Source of the DNA: Demequina rhizosphaerae
GTDB taxonomy: Bacteria; Actinomycetota; Actinomycetes; Actinomycetales; Demequinaceae
Direction: 5' to 3'
DNA: 64,000 bases
NCBI RefSeq assembly: GCF_000971255.1
Contig: NZ_BBMC01000002.1
Location: forward strand, 711,577 to 775,576
Part shown: positions 43,613-51,814 of the stretch, piece by piece
Layout: each line of letters begins with the position of its first letter
Position numbering within the stretch: position 1 is the first letter of the stretch
The notes under the pieces: model-generated
What the model saw: the letters and a program-made list of their open reading frames with translations, nothing else
What the model was told of the DNA's origin: nothing
Databases searched by the model: none
Position numbers and translations under genes: made by a program

Positions 43613-45751
43613 TCAGCGTCGCACGCCGACGTCAGTGCTGAGTTGAGTGACGCCTGACGTCGGGGACGAAGCGTCGTAGTGGAGCACACGCGCGCTCACG
43701 CTCCCGGTGGGATTGCGCAGCACGATGGACTCCCTCCCCGCATCAGGCTCGACGCCCCACGCGTCGAGGCTCTGCGGGAAGATCTGCTCGATCGGCCCGG
43801 CAGCGCCGGGGATCGAAATCTCGGGGACGGCCGGGTCGCGGTTCCACGCGACGAGCACGGCCGATGCCTCGGTCCGGAGGCCGAGGACCACCCACGGGTC
43901 GTCCCAGCCGGGCAGGCCGATCGGCCAGAAGGGCGTCGAGCCGACGAGGTGCGGGCGCAGCGTAAGCGCCGCGGCGACGGCCTCGTCCACCAGCGCGGTG
44001 TGCTCCTCGTCCATCTCGTTGAGGTAGCCCGACAGGTAGAACCGGCCGGCCAGACCGGTGACGAGGCAGAACGCCGCCTCCTCTAGCGTCATGTGCGCCT
44101 GCGGGTACGCCCAGCTCGCGGCCTGCTCCGGCAGCATCGCCAGTGGCGCGGCTGCCGCGATCGGCGGGTACAGGAGGAAGTCCTGCTGATCCGAGGTCGA
44201 CTGCAGCTGCGTCCGCGACAGCATCGCGTGGTCGGCGCGCATCGCGCCTGACGAGCAGCTTTCGAGCACGAGCTCGGGGTGCCGGTCGAGCACACCGTCG
44301 AGCCACTCGAGGTGGGCGCGGTTGTGGTCGAGCAGCGCGGCGGCCGCGCTAACGGCATCGCGGTCGCTTCCGGTACCCGGGTTGATGTTGTAGTCGAACT
44401 TGAAGAACCCGACCCCGAAGTCGTTCACGAGGCGGTCGACAGTCGCGTCGAGATGGTCACGCGCGGCGGGGTGGCGGAGGTCGAGGTGGTAGCGGTCGTG
44501 CTCGACGATTCGCTCGCCCGCGCGCTGCAGGAAGGCCTCCGCCGGGAGCGCATCCGCGATCGGGCTGCGCACGCCGACCACCTCGGGCTCGAGCCAGAGT
44601 CCCGCCACCATGCCGTGGCCCTTGATCCGCTCGATCACGCGACCGAGACCGCCCGGGAAGCGGGTGGTCGACGGCATCCACTCGCCGACGCTGTCCCACC
44701 AGTCGCCGCCGTCGTCGTACCAGCCGGCGTCGATGCAGAAGGTCTCGGCACCTGCCGCGGCCGCGGCGTCGATGAGCGGCTCGAGCTTCTCGGTGGTCGG
44801 GTCGCCGTTGAGCGTGTTCATGTAGTCGTTGAAGACGATCGAGGGTCGCGCGTTGTCGACGTGCGCGCGGCGGGTTGCGCGCCGGAACGCTGTCAGCTGG
44901 GCGACCGCGGCGTCCACGTCGCGCCCGAGCACGAAGGCCGCCGGCACGGTGGTGAACGACTCCCCCGGCTCGAGGACGGCGAGCCAGCCGTGGTCCGCGT
45001 CCGTCGGTCCGCTCGTCGCGAGGTACGGACCCGCCGTGTCCCGGTTGACCTCCCAGCGCCACTCGCCCTGGTGCTCGATCTGCCACGCCCAGGTGGCGCC
45101 GGTGGCCTCGGACACGAGCAGGCCCATCGGGAGCGCGCGACCGGTGGACCACGTGCCGCTCGACGCGACGGCCTCGTCCGCGCGCGGGTTGTGCCCCGTG
45201 AGCTCCTCGGCGATGCCCGGGAAGCGGTCGCCGGGCACCGGGTCCGAGGTCCAGCGGCCCTCGGCGAGCCACTCGCTGCGCGCGTGGTGGAGCCGCCACG
45301 GCTCCTCGGACGCGTCGACGTCGCCGGTCGCTCCCGCATAGAGCGAGAACGTGGGAAGCGACCGCAGCCGATGCACGCGCTCGCCGCGGTTCGTCACCGT
45401 CGTCGTCACGCGCACGGCCGCGGCGTCCCACGCCTCGAAGGTCGTGACGAGCTCGAGCCCCGCCTCCTCGTGCCGCGAGACGATGCGGAGCTCGCGGCGG
45501 CCGTCCTGCTCCGACTCCGAGGCGGAGACGACGCGGGCATCGCGACCGAGCTGCCCGTGGACCAGGCGGCCGCTTGCGGGAACGTGGCCGGCACCGACGG
45601 TGATCGGGTCGACCAGCGGCAGACCTGCGGGCATCGTCACCACGACGCCATCCGCGGCGACCTCGGCGATCCGGGGCGCGGAGGACTCGTCCCACTCGAG
45701 GGTGAGGGTGAGGTCATCGCTGCCCCATCGCAGTCGTTCAGTCATCGTCAC
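43613..45751 (-). CDS. GH36 alpha-galactosidase
   Basis: Releases alpha-linked galactose from melibiose, raffinose and similar sugars; no signal peptide, so cytoplasmic. 712 residues from GTG 45751 (or ATG 45745). N-terminal beta-supersandwich, then the barrel with FCIDAGWYDDGGDWWDSVGE, nucleophile Asp in GVGFFKFDYNIN near residue 450, and acid/base Asp in LESCSSGAMRAD near 500. The SCSSG-R-D pattern is a divergent GH36 form, so galactose specificity is inferred. First gene of the operon; the promoter region with LacI-type sites is immediately upstream. Confidence 0.9.
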   Translation of the reverse strand: MTMTERLRWGSDDLTLTLEWDESSAPRIAEVAADGVVVTMPAGLPLVDPITVGAGHVPASGRLVHGQLGRDARVVSASESEQDGRRELRIVSRHEEAGLELVTTFEAWDAAAVRVTTTVTNRGERVHRLRSLPTFSLYAGATGDVDASEEPWRLHHARSEWLAEGRWTSDPVPGDRFPGIAEELTGHNPRADEAVASSGTWSTGRALPMGLLVSEATGATWAWQIEHQGEWRWEVNRDTAGPYLATSGPTDADHGWLAVLEPGESFTTVPAAFVLGRDVDAAVAQLTAFRRATRRAHVDNARPSIVFNDYMNTLNGDPTTEKLEPLIDAAAAAGAETFCIDAGWYDDGGDWWDSVGEWMPSTTRFPGGLGRVIERIKGHGMVAGLWLEPEVVGVRSPIADALPAEAFLQRAGERIVEHDRYHLDLRHPAARDHLDATVDRLVNDFGVGFFKFDYNINPGTGSDRDAVSAAAALLDHNRAHLEWLDGVLDRHPELVLESCSSGAMRADHAMLSRTQLQSTSDQQDFLLYPPIAAAAPLAMLPEQAASWAYPQAHMTLEEAAFCLVTGLAGRFYLSGYLNEMDEEHTALVDEAVAAALTLRPHLVGSTPFWPIGLPGWDDPWVVLGLRTEASAVLVAWNRDPAVPEISIPGAAGPIEQIFPQSLDAWGVEPDAGRESIVLRNPTGSVSARVLHYDASSPTSGVTQLSTDVGVRR

Positions 45752-45787
45752 AGGTCTCCTTCGTCGTGTGCGACGTTCGAAATAGTA

Positions 45788-45797
45788 GCGCTTTCAT
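45788..45797 (-). promoter_or_regulatory. Candidate LacI operator 1 before the GH36 operon
   Basis: On the minus strand ATGAAAGCGC followed by TACTAT. It contains TGAAAGCG, which fits the LacI-family half-site with central CG. It lies 37 bases from the GH36 start, so bound repressor would block transcription. Confidence 0.5.
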
Positions 45798-45994
45798 TTT
45801 GATGCGCAAGCCCTTCGCGAGATCCGTTTCAGGGCGACATCGCGAGGCCCCGCCGCGACCCGCGAACGCGACCGGATCCGTATCTATGCAGGTAAAACTA
45901 CACGTCTATCGCGCCACGCCCCCGCAAGAGAACGTTTTCATTGACAGCTGCATAGGCCCCCGCTGCCTGCGTCGAGGTCACGGATTCGTTACAA

Positions 45995-46004
45995 ATGAAA
46001 GCGC
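45995..46004 (+). promoter_or_regulatory. Candidate LacI operator 2, inverted relative to operator 1
   Basis: ATGAAAGCGC followed by ACGTCAAAATG, about 200 bases from operator 1 and in opposite orientation. Identical ten bases suggest the same regulator; the pair could allow looping or control of the divergent DUF4242 gene. Confidence 0.45.
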
Positions 46005-46034
46005 ACGTCAAAATGAGCGCGGGACGGGGACCGC

Positions 46035-46078
46035 ACGATGCGCGGGCACGCTCGCGCCGTCCCGGGCCCGCGCATCGT
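46035..46078. repeat. Hairpin built from inverted 10-mer motif copies
   Basis: ACGATGCGCGGGC (46035-46047) pairs perfectly with GCCCGCGCATCGT (46066-46078), 18 bases apart. The right copy is exact (46071-46080); the left differs at its first two bases (CACGATGCG). It lies between divergent genes, so here it is not at a gene end. Confidence 0.7.
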
Positions 46079-46188
46079 CCCCTCGCGAGCCCGAAAGATA
46101 GGTGACCTCACGGATTCACCTAGGCGCCGGAAGCGATGGGATCGAGGTGCACGATCACCCGGACGTGCACGACTCGAAAGGCACCACG

Positions 46189-46440
46189 ATGGCGCTCTAC
46201 ATGGATGTCCACTCGCTCGACGGCCCCGTCACCCTGGGCGACGTCGCCGCGGCCCACGCCGCCGACCTCGCGATCCAGGACGACCACGGCGTCCACTACC
46301 TCCGGTACTGGGTCAACGAGGAGGCCGGCAAGATCTTCTGCCTCGTCGACGCGCCCGATGCGGAGGCCGCGAACACGGTGCACCGCGAGGCGCACGGCCT
46401 GGTCGCCGACGAGGTGCACCTGGTCGCGGAGGGCCTCTAG
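46189..46440 (+). CDS. DUF4242 (nickel-binding-like) small protein
   Basis: 83 residues: MALYMDVHSLDGPVTLGDVA, AAHAADLAIQDDHGVHYLRY, WVNEEAGKIFCLVDAPDAEA, then HREAHGLVADEVHLV. Matches the DUF4242/SCO4226 group, small ferredoxin-like proteins; SCO4226 of Streptomyces was found to bind nickel. The histidines and Cys at residue 51 could bind metal. The gene is followed within a few bases by the LuxR-type regulator, so they may be co-transcribed. GAAAGG precedes ATG 46189. Confidence 0.8.
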   Translation: MALYMDVHSLDGPVTLGDVAAAHAADLAIQDDHGVHYLRYWVNEEAGKIFCLVDAPDAEAANTVHREAHGLVADEVHLVAEGL

Positions 46441-46443
46441 CGC

Positions 46444-49029
46444 TTGAATAGCAGCATGCTTGTCGAGCGCGACGACCTGCTGGGGGGCCTCTCCGCCTCG
46501 ATGGATGCTGCGCTCGCCGGCGATGGCGAGCTGGTGTTCATCGGCGGAGAGGCCGGGATCGGCAAGACGTCGCTCGTGCGGGCGCTCGCTGGGGGCGCGG
46601 CCGCACGATGCCGGATCCGCGCCGGCAGCGTCGACAACGTCACCACGGCGGACGCGCTGGCGGCCTTCCACGATGCGGTCCCCGAGATCCGCGACCTGCT
46701 CGCGGGGGACGGGGACCGCATCGCGCTGTTCCGGGCCCTGCGCGCCGCGCTCGCCGCCGGACCGACGCTCGTGATCCTCGAGGACCTGCACTGGGCCGAC
46801 GAGGCGACGCTCGACGCGCTGCGCTTCCTCGCGCGGCGGCTCGACGGCGTGCCCGCGCTCATCGTCGCCACCTACCGGCACGACGAGGTCACGGCCAGGC
46901 ATCCGCTCACCGGGCTGCTCGGCGACCTCGCGACCGCGCCGCGCACCAGCCGGATCGTCGTGCCGCCGCTCACCGTCGACGGCGTCGGGGTCCTGGTCGA
47001 CGCCGCCGGCGCGGACGTCGAGCCCGCGACGCTGCACGCCCGCACCGGCGGCAACGCCTTCTTCGTCAGCGAGCTGCTCGCCGCGGGCGGCGCCTCGCTC
47101 CCGTCGAGCGTGAGCGACGCGGTGCTCGCCCGCTTCTCCCGGCTCCCACCCGCCGCCCAGGACGCGGCAGCAGCGGCCGCGACCCTGGGCACGTCCGCCG
47201 ACGCGGCGCTCATCGCGGCAGTCGCGGGCCGCAACCTCGACGCGGTCGACCTGTGCCTCGACGACGGCGTCCTCGTCGAGGCGCCCGACGGGATCGGGTT
47301 CCGCCACGTCCTCGCCCGGCAGGCGGTCGAGCAGGGCCTGTCGGCGCTGCGGTCGCGACAGCTCCACCGCCGGGCGCTGCGCGAGGTGCTCGCCCGCACC
47401 CCCGAGGACCACCGCCGGATCGCGCACCATGCCGCCGGCTGCGGGGACTCCGCGACCGCCGCCGCGCACGCGGCCCTGGCGGCGCGCCAGGCGGCCCGGC
47501 TCGGCGCGCATCGTGAGGCCGCCACCCAGTTCCGCGCGGCGCTGCGCCACGGCGTCGCCGGGCCCGAGCGGGCCGGGATCTTCGTCGCGCTGTCGTACGA
47601 GTGCTACCTCACCGATCAGCTGCCCGAGGCGATCACCGCGCGCCAGCACGCGCTCGAGCTGCACGAGCTCCATGGCGAGCGCGCGGCGGTCGGCGAGGAC
47701 GAGCGGTGGCTGTCGCGGCTGTCATGGTTCCTCGGGCGCGGCGCCGACGCCGAGCGGTACGCGACGCGCGCGATCGCGACGCTCGAGCCGCTCGGACCCA
47801 GCGACGCCCTCGCGATGGCGTTCAGCAACCTCGCGCAGCTGCGCATGCTCGCGAAGGACAACGCGGGCACCGAGGAGTGGGGCACGCGTGCCCTCGAGCT
47901 GGCCACGCGGCTCGGCGAGGTGGAGATCCAGGCGCATGCGCTCAACAACCTGGGCGTCGCGGCGATGCTCGAGGGACGGCTGCCGGAGGGCACCGCACGT
48001 CTCCAGCGGAGCCTCGACCTCGCGCTCGCCGGCGGCCTCGAGGAGCACGTCGCCCGGGCGTACACGAACCTCGGCTCGGTCGCGGTCGACCAGCGCCGCT
48101 ACCCCGCGGGCCTGCGCGACCTCGAGGCCGGCATCGCGTACTGCGAGGAGCACGACCTCGACTCGTGGACCCGCTACATGCAGGCCTGGCTGTGCATCGT
48201 GCTCGGGGAGGTCGGGCGCTTCGACGAGTCCCTCGCCCTCGCCACCACGCTGCTCGACTCCCCCGGGATCTCGCCGGTGTCGGCCATCCCCGCAGCCGCG
48301 GCGGCCGCGCGCGCCGCCGGCCGTCAGGGGGACGATGCGACGGGTTTCGTCGCGCTGGCGACCTCCCTGGCCTCGGGCACGGGCGAGCTGCAGCGCATCG
48401 CCCCCGCCGCGTGCGCGGCGTCGGAGGACGCGTGGCTGCACGACCGCTCCGACGAGATCCCTTCGCACACCGAGGCGGCCTGGACGCAGGCGCTCGAGCA
48501 CGGCGACCCGTGGGCCGTCGGCGAGCTCGCGTGGTGGCGCAGCCTCGCCGGCATCGTCCCGCCTCCCGGCCTCGACGCGGCGGCGCCGTTCGCCCTCATG
48601 CTCGCCGGCGACGGGGAGGCCGCGGTCGCGGCCTGGGAGGAGATCGGGAGCCCGGTGTGGGCGGCCTACGCCGCCATGCTCGACCCCGACGCGTCGCGGG
48701 CCGACGGGGCGATGCGTGCGCTCGACGCGCTGGGCGCCCAGGCCGCCGCCGGCGCGCTGCTGCGGACGCGGCGCGAGCACGGTCTGCCCGCGCCCCGGCG
48801 GCCGCGCGCCTCCGCGCGGACGCGCCCCGGCCAGCTCACGGCGCGCGAGCTGGACGTGCTGACGCTGCTCGCGCGCGGGCTGTCGAACCCGGAGATCGCC
48901 GAGACCCTCGTGGTCTCGCCCCGCACCGTGGAGCACCACGTCTCCGCGGTGCTGAGGAAGCTGGACGAGCCGACCCGCGGGCGTGCGGTCGCGACGGCGC
49001 TGCGGGACGGCGTGCTCGACGAGGTGTGA
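46444..49029 (+). CDS. Large LuxR-family transcription regulator with AAA domain
   Basis: 861 residues. N-terminal AAA/NACHT-like ATPase: Walker A GGEAGIGKTS at about 34-43 and Walker B PTLVILEDLHWADE near 108. The middle is helical with TPR-like repeats (for example ALNNLGVAAMLEGRLPEGTA and AYTNLGSVAVDQRRYPAGLR). C-terminal LuxR HTH: LTARELDVLTLLARGLSNPE, then IAETLVVSPRTVEHHVSAVL. Such LAL-type proteins activate catabolic or secondary-metabolite genes on binding ATP and a ligand. Start is TTG 46444 or ATG 46456. Its target is not obvious; it could act on the upstream DUF4242 or the divergent operon. A motif copy encodes GDDATGF. Confidence 0.9.
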   Translation: MNSSMLVERDDLLGGLSASMDAALAGDGELVFIGGEAGIGKTSLVRALAGGAAARCRIRAGSVDNVTTADALAAFHDAVPEIRDLLAGDGDRIALFRALRAALAAGPTLVILEDLHWADEATLDALRFLARRLDGVPALIVATYRHDEVTARHPLTGLLGDLATAPRTSRIVVPPLTVDGVGVLVDAAGADVEPATLHARTGGNAFFVSELLAAGGASLPSSVSDAVLARFSRLPPAAQDAAAAAATLGTSADAALIAAVAGRNLDAVDLCLDDGVLVEAPDGIGFRHVLARQAVEQGLSALRSRQLHRRALREVLARTPEDHRRIAHHAAGCGDSATAAAHAALAARQAARLGAHREAATQFRAALRHGVAGPERAGIFVALSYECYLTDQLPEAITARQHALELHELHGERAAVGEDERWLSRLSWFLGRGADAERYATRAIATLEPLGPSDALAMAFSNLAQLRMLAKDNAGTEEWGTRALELATRLGEVEIQAHALNNLGVAAMLEGRLPEGTARLQRSLDLALAGGLEEHVARAYTNLGSVAVDQRRYPAGLRDLEAGIAYCEEHDLDSWTRYMQAWLCIVLGEVGRFDESLALATTLLDSPGISPVSAIPAAAAAARAAGRQGDDATGFVALATSLASGTGELQRIAPAACAASEDAWLHDRSDEIPSHTEAAWTQALEHGDPWAVGELAWWRSLAGIVPPPGLDAAAPFALMLAGDGEAAVAAWEEIGSPVWAAYAAMLDPDASRADGAMRALDALGAQAAAGALLRTRREHGLPAPRRPRASARTRPGQLTARELDVLTLLARGLSNPEIAETLVVSPRTVEHHVSAVLRKLDEPTRGRAVATALRDGVLDEV

Positions 49030-49222
49030 GGGTGCCCGCGGTCCGATGCCGGGGCGCCACCCGACACGCAGGAGCGAGTATCGAGACTCCGCACCGCTCG
49101 GGTGCTAGCGTCGACGACGCAAGAGGAAATGCGACAAATGCTCTCAAATCCCTCGACGGCAACGGTGCGCGAGTCTCCGTGCGCGGCGCAGGGAGCTGCG
49201 ATCTGTTGCACCCGGGGGGGTC

Positions 49223-49828
49223 ATGAGACTTGCACTGTTCATCACCGTCGGCTGCGCGCTCACGTTGGGCGCGTGCTCGAGCGACACGATCGTCGATCGG
49301 GTGGCGAGCGAGCATCCGGATCAGTCGTGGAGACCCGCGGACTCACCGGCACTGTCGATGACCGATGCGGAACGCTCGGAGTACATCGCGACCACGGCAT
49401 CGGCCGCCCTCGCCGACCCCTACCCGGACGTCGACCTGTCGACCGACGAGTGGATCGAGTACGACAACCCTAATTTGCGGAGAGACATGTCCAGCGCGAT
49501 GCCGCGCGCAGGACGCGAGGCGATGATCGTCTCGATGCTCACGACCTTCGACCCGGACCTCTCTGAGGAGGAGATCCTGATCGCGCTCCGGGCGGGCTGG
49601 AGGGTCTGCAACGAGGCGCGATCCGGCACCGACTTTCGGGACGCGTGGGGAGCCGTCTACATGAAGGGCTTCGATGCCGAGATGGACGCCTACGACATCC
49701 CCGACGAGGACGCCGCAGCGAAGGAGATGGACCGGATCTACCTCCAGCGAGCCGGGCTCATCAACGCCCACCTGCTCTGTCCCGAGTTCGAGGAGGATGC
49801 GCTCAAGAACCTGGAAGAGGCGGGCTAG
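49223..49828 (+). CDS. Lipoprotein of unknown function
   Basis: 201 residues. Signal peptide MRLALFITVGCALTLGAC with lipobox LGAC (Cys18). The exterior part is acidic (DLSTDEWIEYDNPNLRRDMS, DPDLSEEEILIALRAGWRVC, DAYDIPDEDAAAKEMDRIYL) with a Cys pair (WRVCNEA, HLLCPEF) that may form a disulfide. It resembles the small Cys-paired secreted proteins of actinobacteria (DUF732-like), though not closely. A GGGGGGGTC site precedes ATG 49223. No neighbour suggests a function. Confidence 0.7.
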   Translation: MRLALFITVGCALTLGACSSDTIVDRVASEHPDQSWRPADSPALSMTDAERSEYIATTASAALADPYPDVDLSTDEWIEYDNPNLRRDMSSAMPRAGREAMIVSMLTTFDPDLSEEEILIALRAGWRVCNEARSGTDFRDAWGAVYMKGFDAEMDAYDIPDEDAAAKEMDRIYLQRAGLINAHLLCPEFEEDALKNLEEAG

Positions 49829-49865
49829 TCGCCACCACGGAAGCGTGCATCGTCCCCGCCTCCGC

Positions 49866-50423
49866 TCACGTCACGCGATACGTCACCAGCACCGCCCCCG
49901 CCGGGAACCGCCGCTCCGCCACGAGATCGAGATCCAGCCGCAGCCCGTCGGGGAAGACCGGCGTCCCGCCGCCCACGACCACCGGCGCGTACGCGAGCTG
50001 GATCTCGTCCACCAGGCCGGCGCGCAGCGCAGCCCCCGCGAGGGTGGGCCCGGCGACCGACAGGTCCAGCTCGGACGACTCCTTGAGCGCCCGCACCTCG
50101 TCGGGATCGAAGCGCCGCACGATGCGCGCCCGCGGGATCCCGGGGTCCTCGAGCCCGCTCGAGTACACGATCTTGTCGACGGCGCACCACGCATCGGCGT
50201 AGTCGCGCATGTACGGCTCGAGGTCGGGCTCCTTGCGGAAGTCCTCCCACACGCGCATGACCTCGTGGATCCTGCGCCCGTAGAGGAAGGTGCCGGTGCG
50301 GCGCGTGAGCTCGGTGAAGTAGTCGTGCAGCTCGACGTCCGGTTCCGACCAGTCGAACTCGCCGCTGGCGTCGTTGACGTACCCGTCGAGCGAGCAGTTC
50401 ATGGCGTAGATGAGCCGACCCAT
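49866..50423 (-). CDS. RibD C-terminal/dihydrofolate reductase-like protein
   Basis: 185 residues: MGRLIYAMNCSLDGYVNDAS, then DYFTELTRRTGTFLYGRRIH, KIVYSSGLEDP, DLSVAGPTLAGAALRAGLVD and DEIQLAYAPVVVGGGTPVFP. The SLDGY and VAGPTLA-AL patterns are typical of the RibD_C/DHFR-like group common in actinobacteria, NADPH-dependent reductases of unknown substrate; not the essential folate enzyme. A near-copy of the motif (TGCATCGTCC) follows the stop at 49845-49854. Confidence 0.88.
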   Translation of the reverse strand: MGRLIYAMNCSLDGYVNDASGEFDWSEPDVELHDYFTELTRRTGTFLYGRRIHEVMRVWEDFRKEPDLEPYMRDYADAWCAVDKIVYSSGLEDPGIPRARIVRRFDPDEVRALKESSELDLSVAGPTLAGAALRAGLVDEIQLAYAPVVVGGGTPVFPDGLRLDLDLVAERRFPAGAVLVTYRVT

Positions 50424-50489
50424 GGTTCACGGTACGTCGGCGGGACGCGGCACGCGCGGGCGGTCCGCGCATCGTCCTAGGGTGGGGCT

Positions 50490-51338
50490 ATGACCCTCCC
50501 CACCCTGACGCTCAACGACGGCCACACGATCCCCGCGCTCGGCTTCGGCACGTATCCCCTCGTGGGCGACGAGGGCGGGCGCGCGGTGCTGTCGGCGCTC
50601 GAGCACGGCTACCGCCTGCTCGACTCCGCGACCAACTACGAGAACGAGGGCGTCGTCGGGCGCGCGCTCCGCGACTTCCTGCGCGAGTCCGCCGTGCCGC
50701 GTCACGAGATCACGGTGCAGTCGAAGCTGCCGGGTCGCCACCACGCGTACGAGCGCGCGATCGCGTCCGGCGAGGAGTCGCGGGCGAGGCTCGGCGTCGA
50801 CCGCCTCGACGTGCTCCTCATCCACTGGCCCAACCCGATCACCGGCCTCTACAAGGAGGCGTGGCGCGCGCTGGTCGAGCTGCGCGAGCGCGGCGTGGTG
50901 CGGACCATCGGCGTCTCGAACTTCAACGAGCGCCTGCTCGACGAGATCATCGCCGACACCCACGTCGTCCCCGCCATCAACCAGGTGGAGCTGCACCCGT
51001 ACTTCCCGCAGGTCGACCTGCTCGCGAGGCACAAGGAGCTGGGCATCGTCACCCAGGCGTGGAGCCCGCTCGGCAAGCGTCAGGCGCCGTACGGCGAGCC
51101 GGTCGTGGTCGCGGCGGCGGAGCGGCTCGGCGTCACCCCGGCGCAGGTGATCCTGCGTTGGCACCTCGAGCGCGGCACGCTGCCGCTGCCGAAGTCCGCG
51201 ACGCCGTCGCGCCAGGTCGAGAATCTCGAGGTGTCCTCGTTCGCACTCACCGCCGACGAGGTCGACGCGATCACCGCGCTCGGCCGCGCCGACGGGCGCC
51301 TCTTCGACGGCGACCCCGAGACGCACGAGGAGATGTAG
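50490..51338 (+). CDS. Aldo/keto reductase
   Basis: 282 residues with the AKR barrel. The catalytic tetrad Asp45, Tyr50, Lys79 and His112 is seen in LLDSATNYENEG, QSKLPGRHH and LIHWPNP. NADPH-binding is indicated by the C-terminal LPKSATPSRQVENL. It resembles the AKR5-type 2,5-diketo-gluconate reductases of actinobacteria. Substrate cannot be stated. GGACGATGCG copies flank it (50468-50477 before, 51342-51351 three bases after the stop). Confidence 0.93.
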   Translation: MTLPTLTLNDGHTIPALGFGTYPLVGDEGGRAVLSALEHGYRLLDSATNYENEGVVGRALRDFLRESAVPRHEITVQSKLPGRHHAYERAIASGEESRARLGVDRLDVLLIHWPNPITGLYKEAWRALVELRERGVVRTIGVSNFNERLLDEIIADTHVVPAINQVELHPYFPQVDLLARHKELGIVTQAWSPLGKRQAPYGEPVVVAAAERLGVTPAQVILRWHLERGTLPLPKSATPSRQVENLEVSSFALTADEVDAITALGRADGRLFDGDPETHEEM

Positions 51339-51353
51339 CAGGGACGATGCGCG

Positions 51354-51719
51354 TCACAGGACGTGCATGAAGCCCATCACCGCGGAGGCGGAGGCCGCGA
51401 GCGCGAGCGCGAGCGTCGGCAGCATGCTCTCGTTGCGCTGCGAGTGGACCACCGTGGCGGCGCCCATGTCGATCGCGAGGCACGCCGCGGCGATCGCGGT
51501 GAGGACGGGCGCGACGCCGGTGGCCAGCGGGAGGATGAGGCCGATCGCGCCGAGGACCTCGGCCACCCCGATCGCCTTGATGCTGCTCGGGCGGAAGTCG
51601 TCGGTCCACCCCTGACCCGACGCCCGCAGCTGCTCCTTGGTGCGCAGGAGCTTCATGCCGCCGGCGATGAGGAAGAACACGGCGAGGATCCCGTTGAGGA
51701 TCCAGAGCGCGGTGATCAT
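51354..51719 (-). CDS. DoxX-family membrane protein
   Basis: 121 residues, four helices: ALWILNGILAVFFLIAGGMK, then IKAIGVAEVLGAIGLILPLA, PVLTAIAAACLAIDMGAATV and a last helix. The GGMKLLR motif near residue 21 is typical of DoxX-like proteins, which sit in the membrane with unclear redox-linked roles. The gene faces the AKR gene, with 15 bases between stops. Close by is the hairpin of motif copies (51785-51813). Confidence 0.85.
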   Translation of the reverse strand: MITALWILNGILAVFFLIAGGMKLLRTKEQLRASGQGWTDDFRPSSIKAIGVAEVLGAIGLILPLATGVAPVLTAIAAACLAIDMGAATVVHSQRNESMLPTLALALAASASAVMGFMHVL

Positions 51720-51784
51720 GACGTCCCCCTTCCGTCACCTCCAGGCAACCACGCCCGGGCGCGGGGCGCCACCCACCCGGCCGC

Positions 51785-51813
51785 CGCATCGTCCCTGGCT
51801 ACGGGACGATGCG
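51785..51813. repeat. Perfect hairpin of two inverted GGACGATGCG motif copies
   Basis: CGCATCGTCCC (51785-51795), seven-base loop TGGCTAC, GGGACGATGCG (51803-51813). It begins two bases before the stop of the minus-strand siderophore-interacting-protein gene (51815) and lies upstream of the DoxX gene, so it fits a terminator for the former. The same arrangement is a hallmark of uptake sequences in Neisseria and Haemophilus. Confidence 0.85.
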
Positions 51814-51814
51814 C

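Larger units (their letters stand above)
45752..46188. other. Divergent control region between GH36 operon and DUF4242 gene
   Basis: About 440 bases, AT-richer near the GH36 gene. Contains two ATGAAAGCGC elements in opposite orientation (45788-45797 reversed; 45995-46004 forward), two copies of TCACGGATTC (45978-45987 and 46108-46117), a TAGGTGA/TCACCTA dyad (46099-46122) and a motif hairpin (46035-46078). No gene seen. Confidence 0.6.

Noticed and set aside
46108..46122. Second possible start region for DUF4242 at ATG-like codon near 46102
   Set aside because: The in-frame upstream start would translate through the TAGGTGA dyad and add a segment (HLGAGSDGIEVHDHPDV) without family match; ATG 46189 starts the conserved domain.
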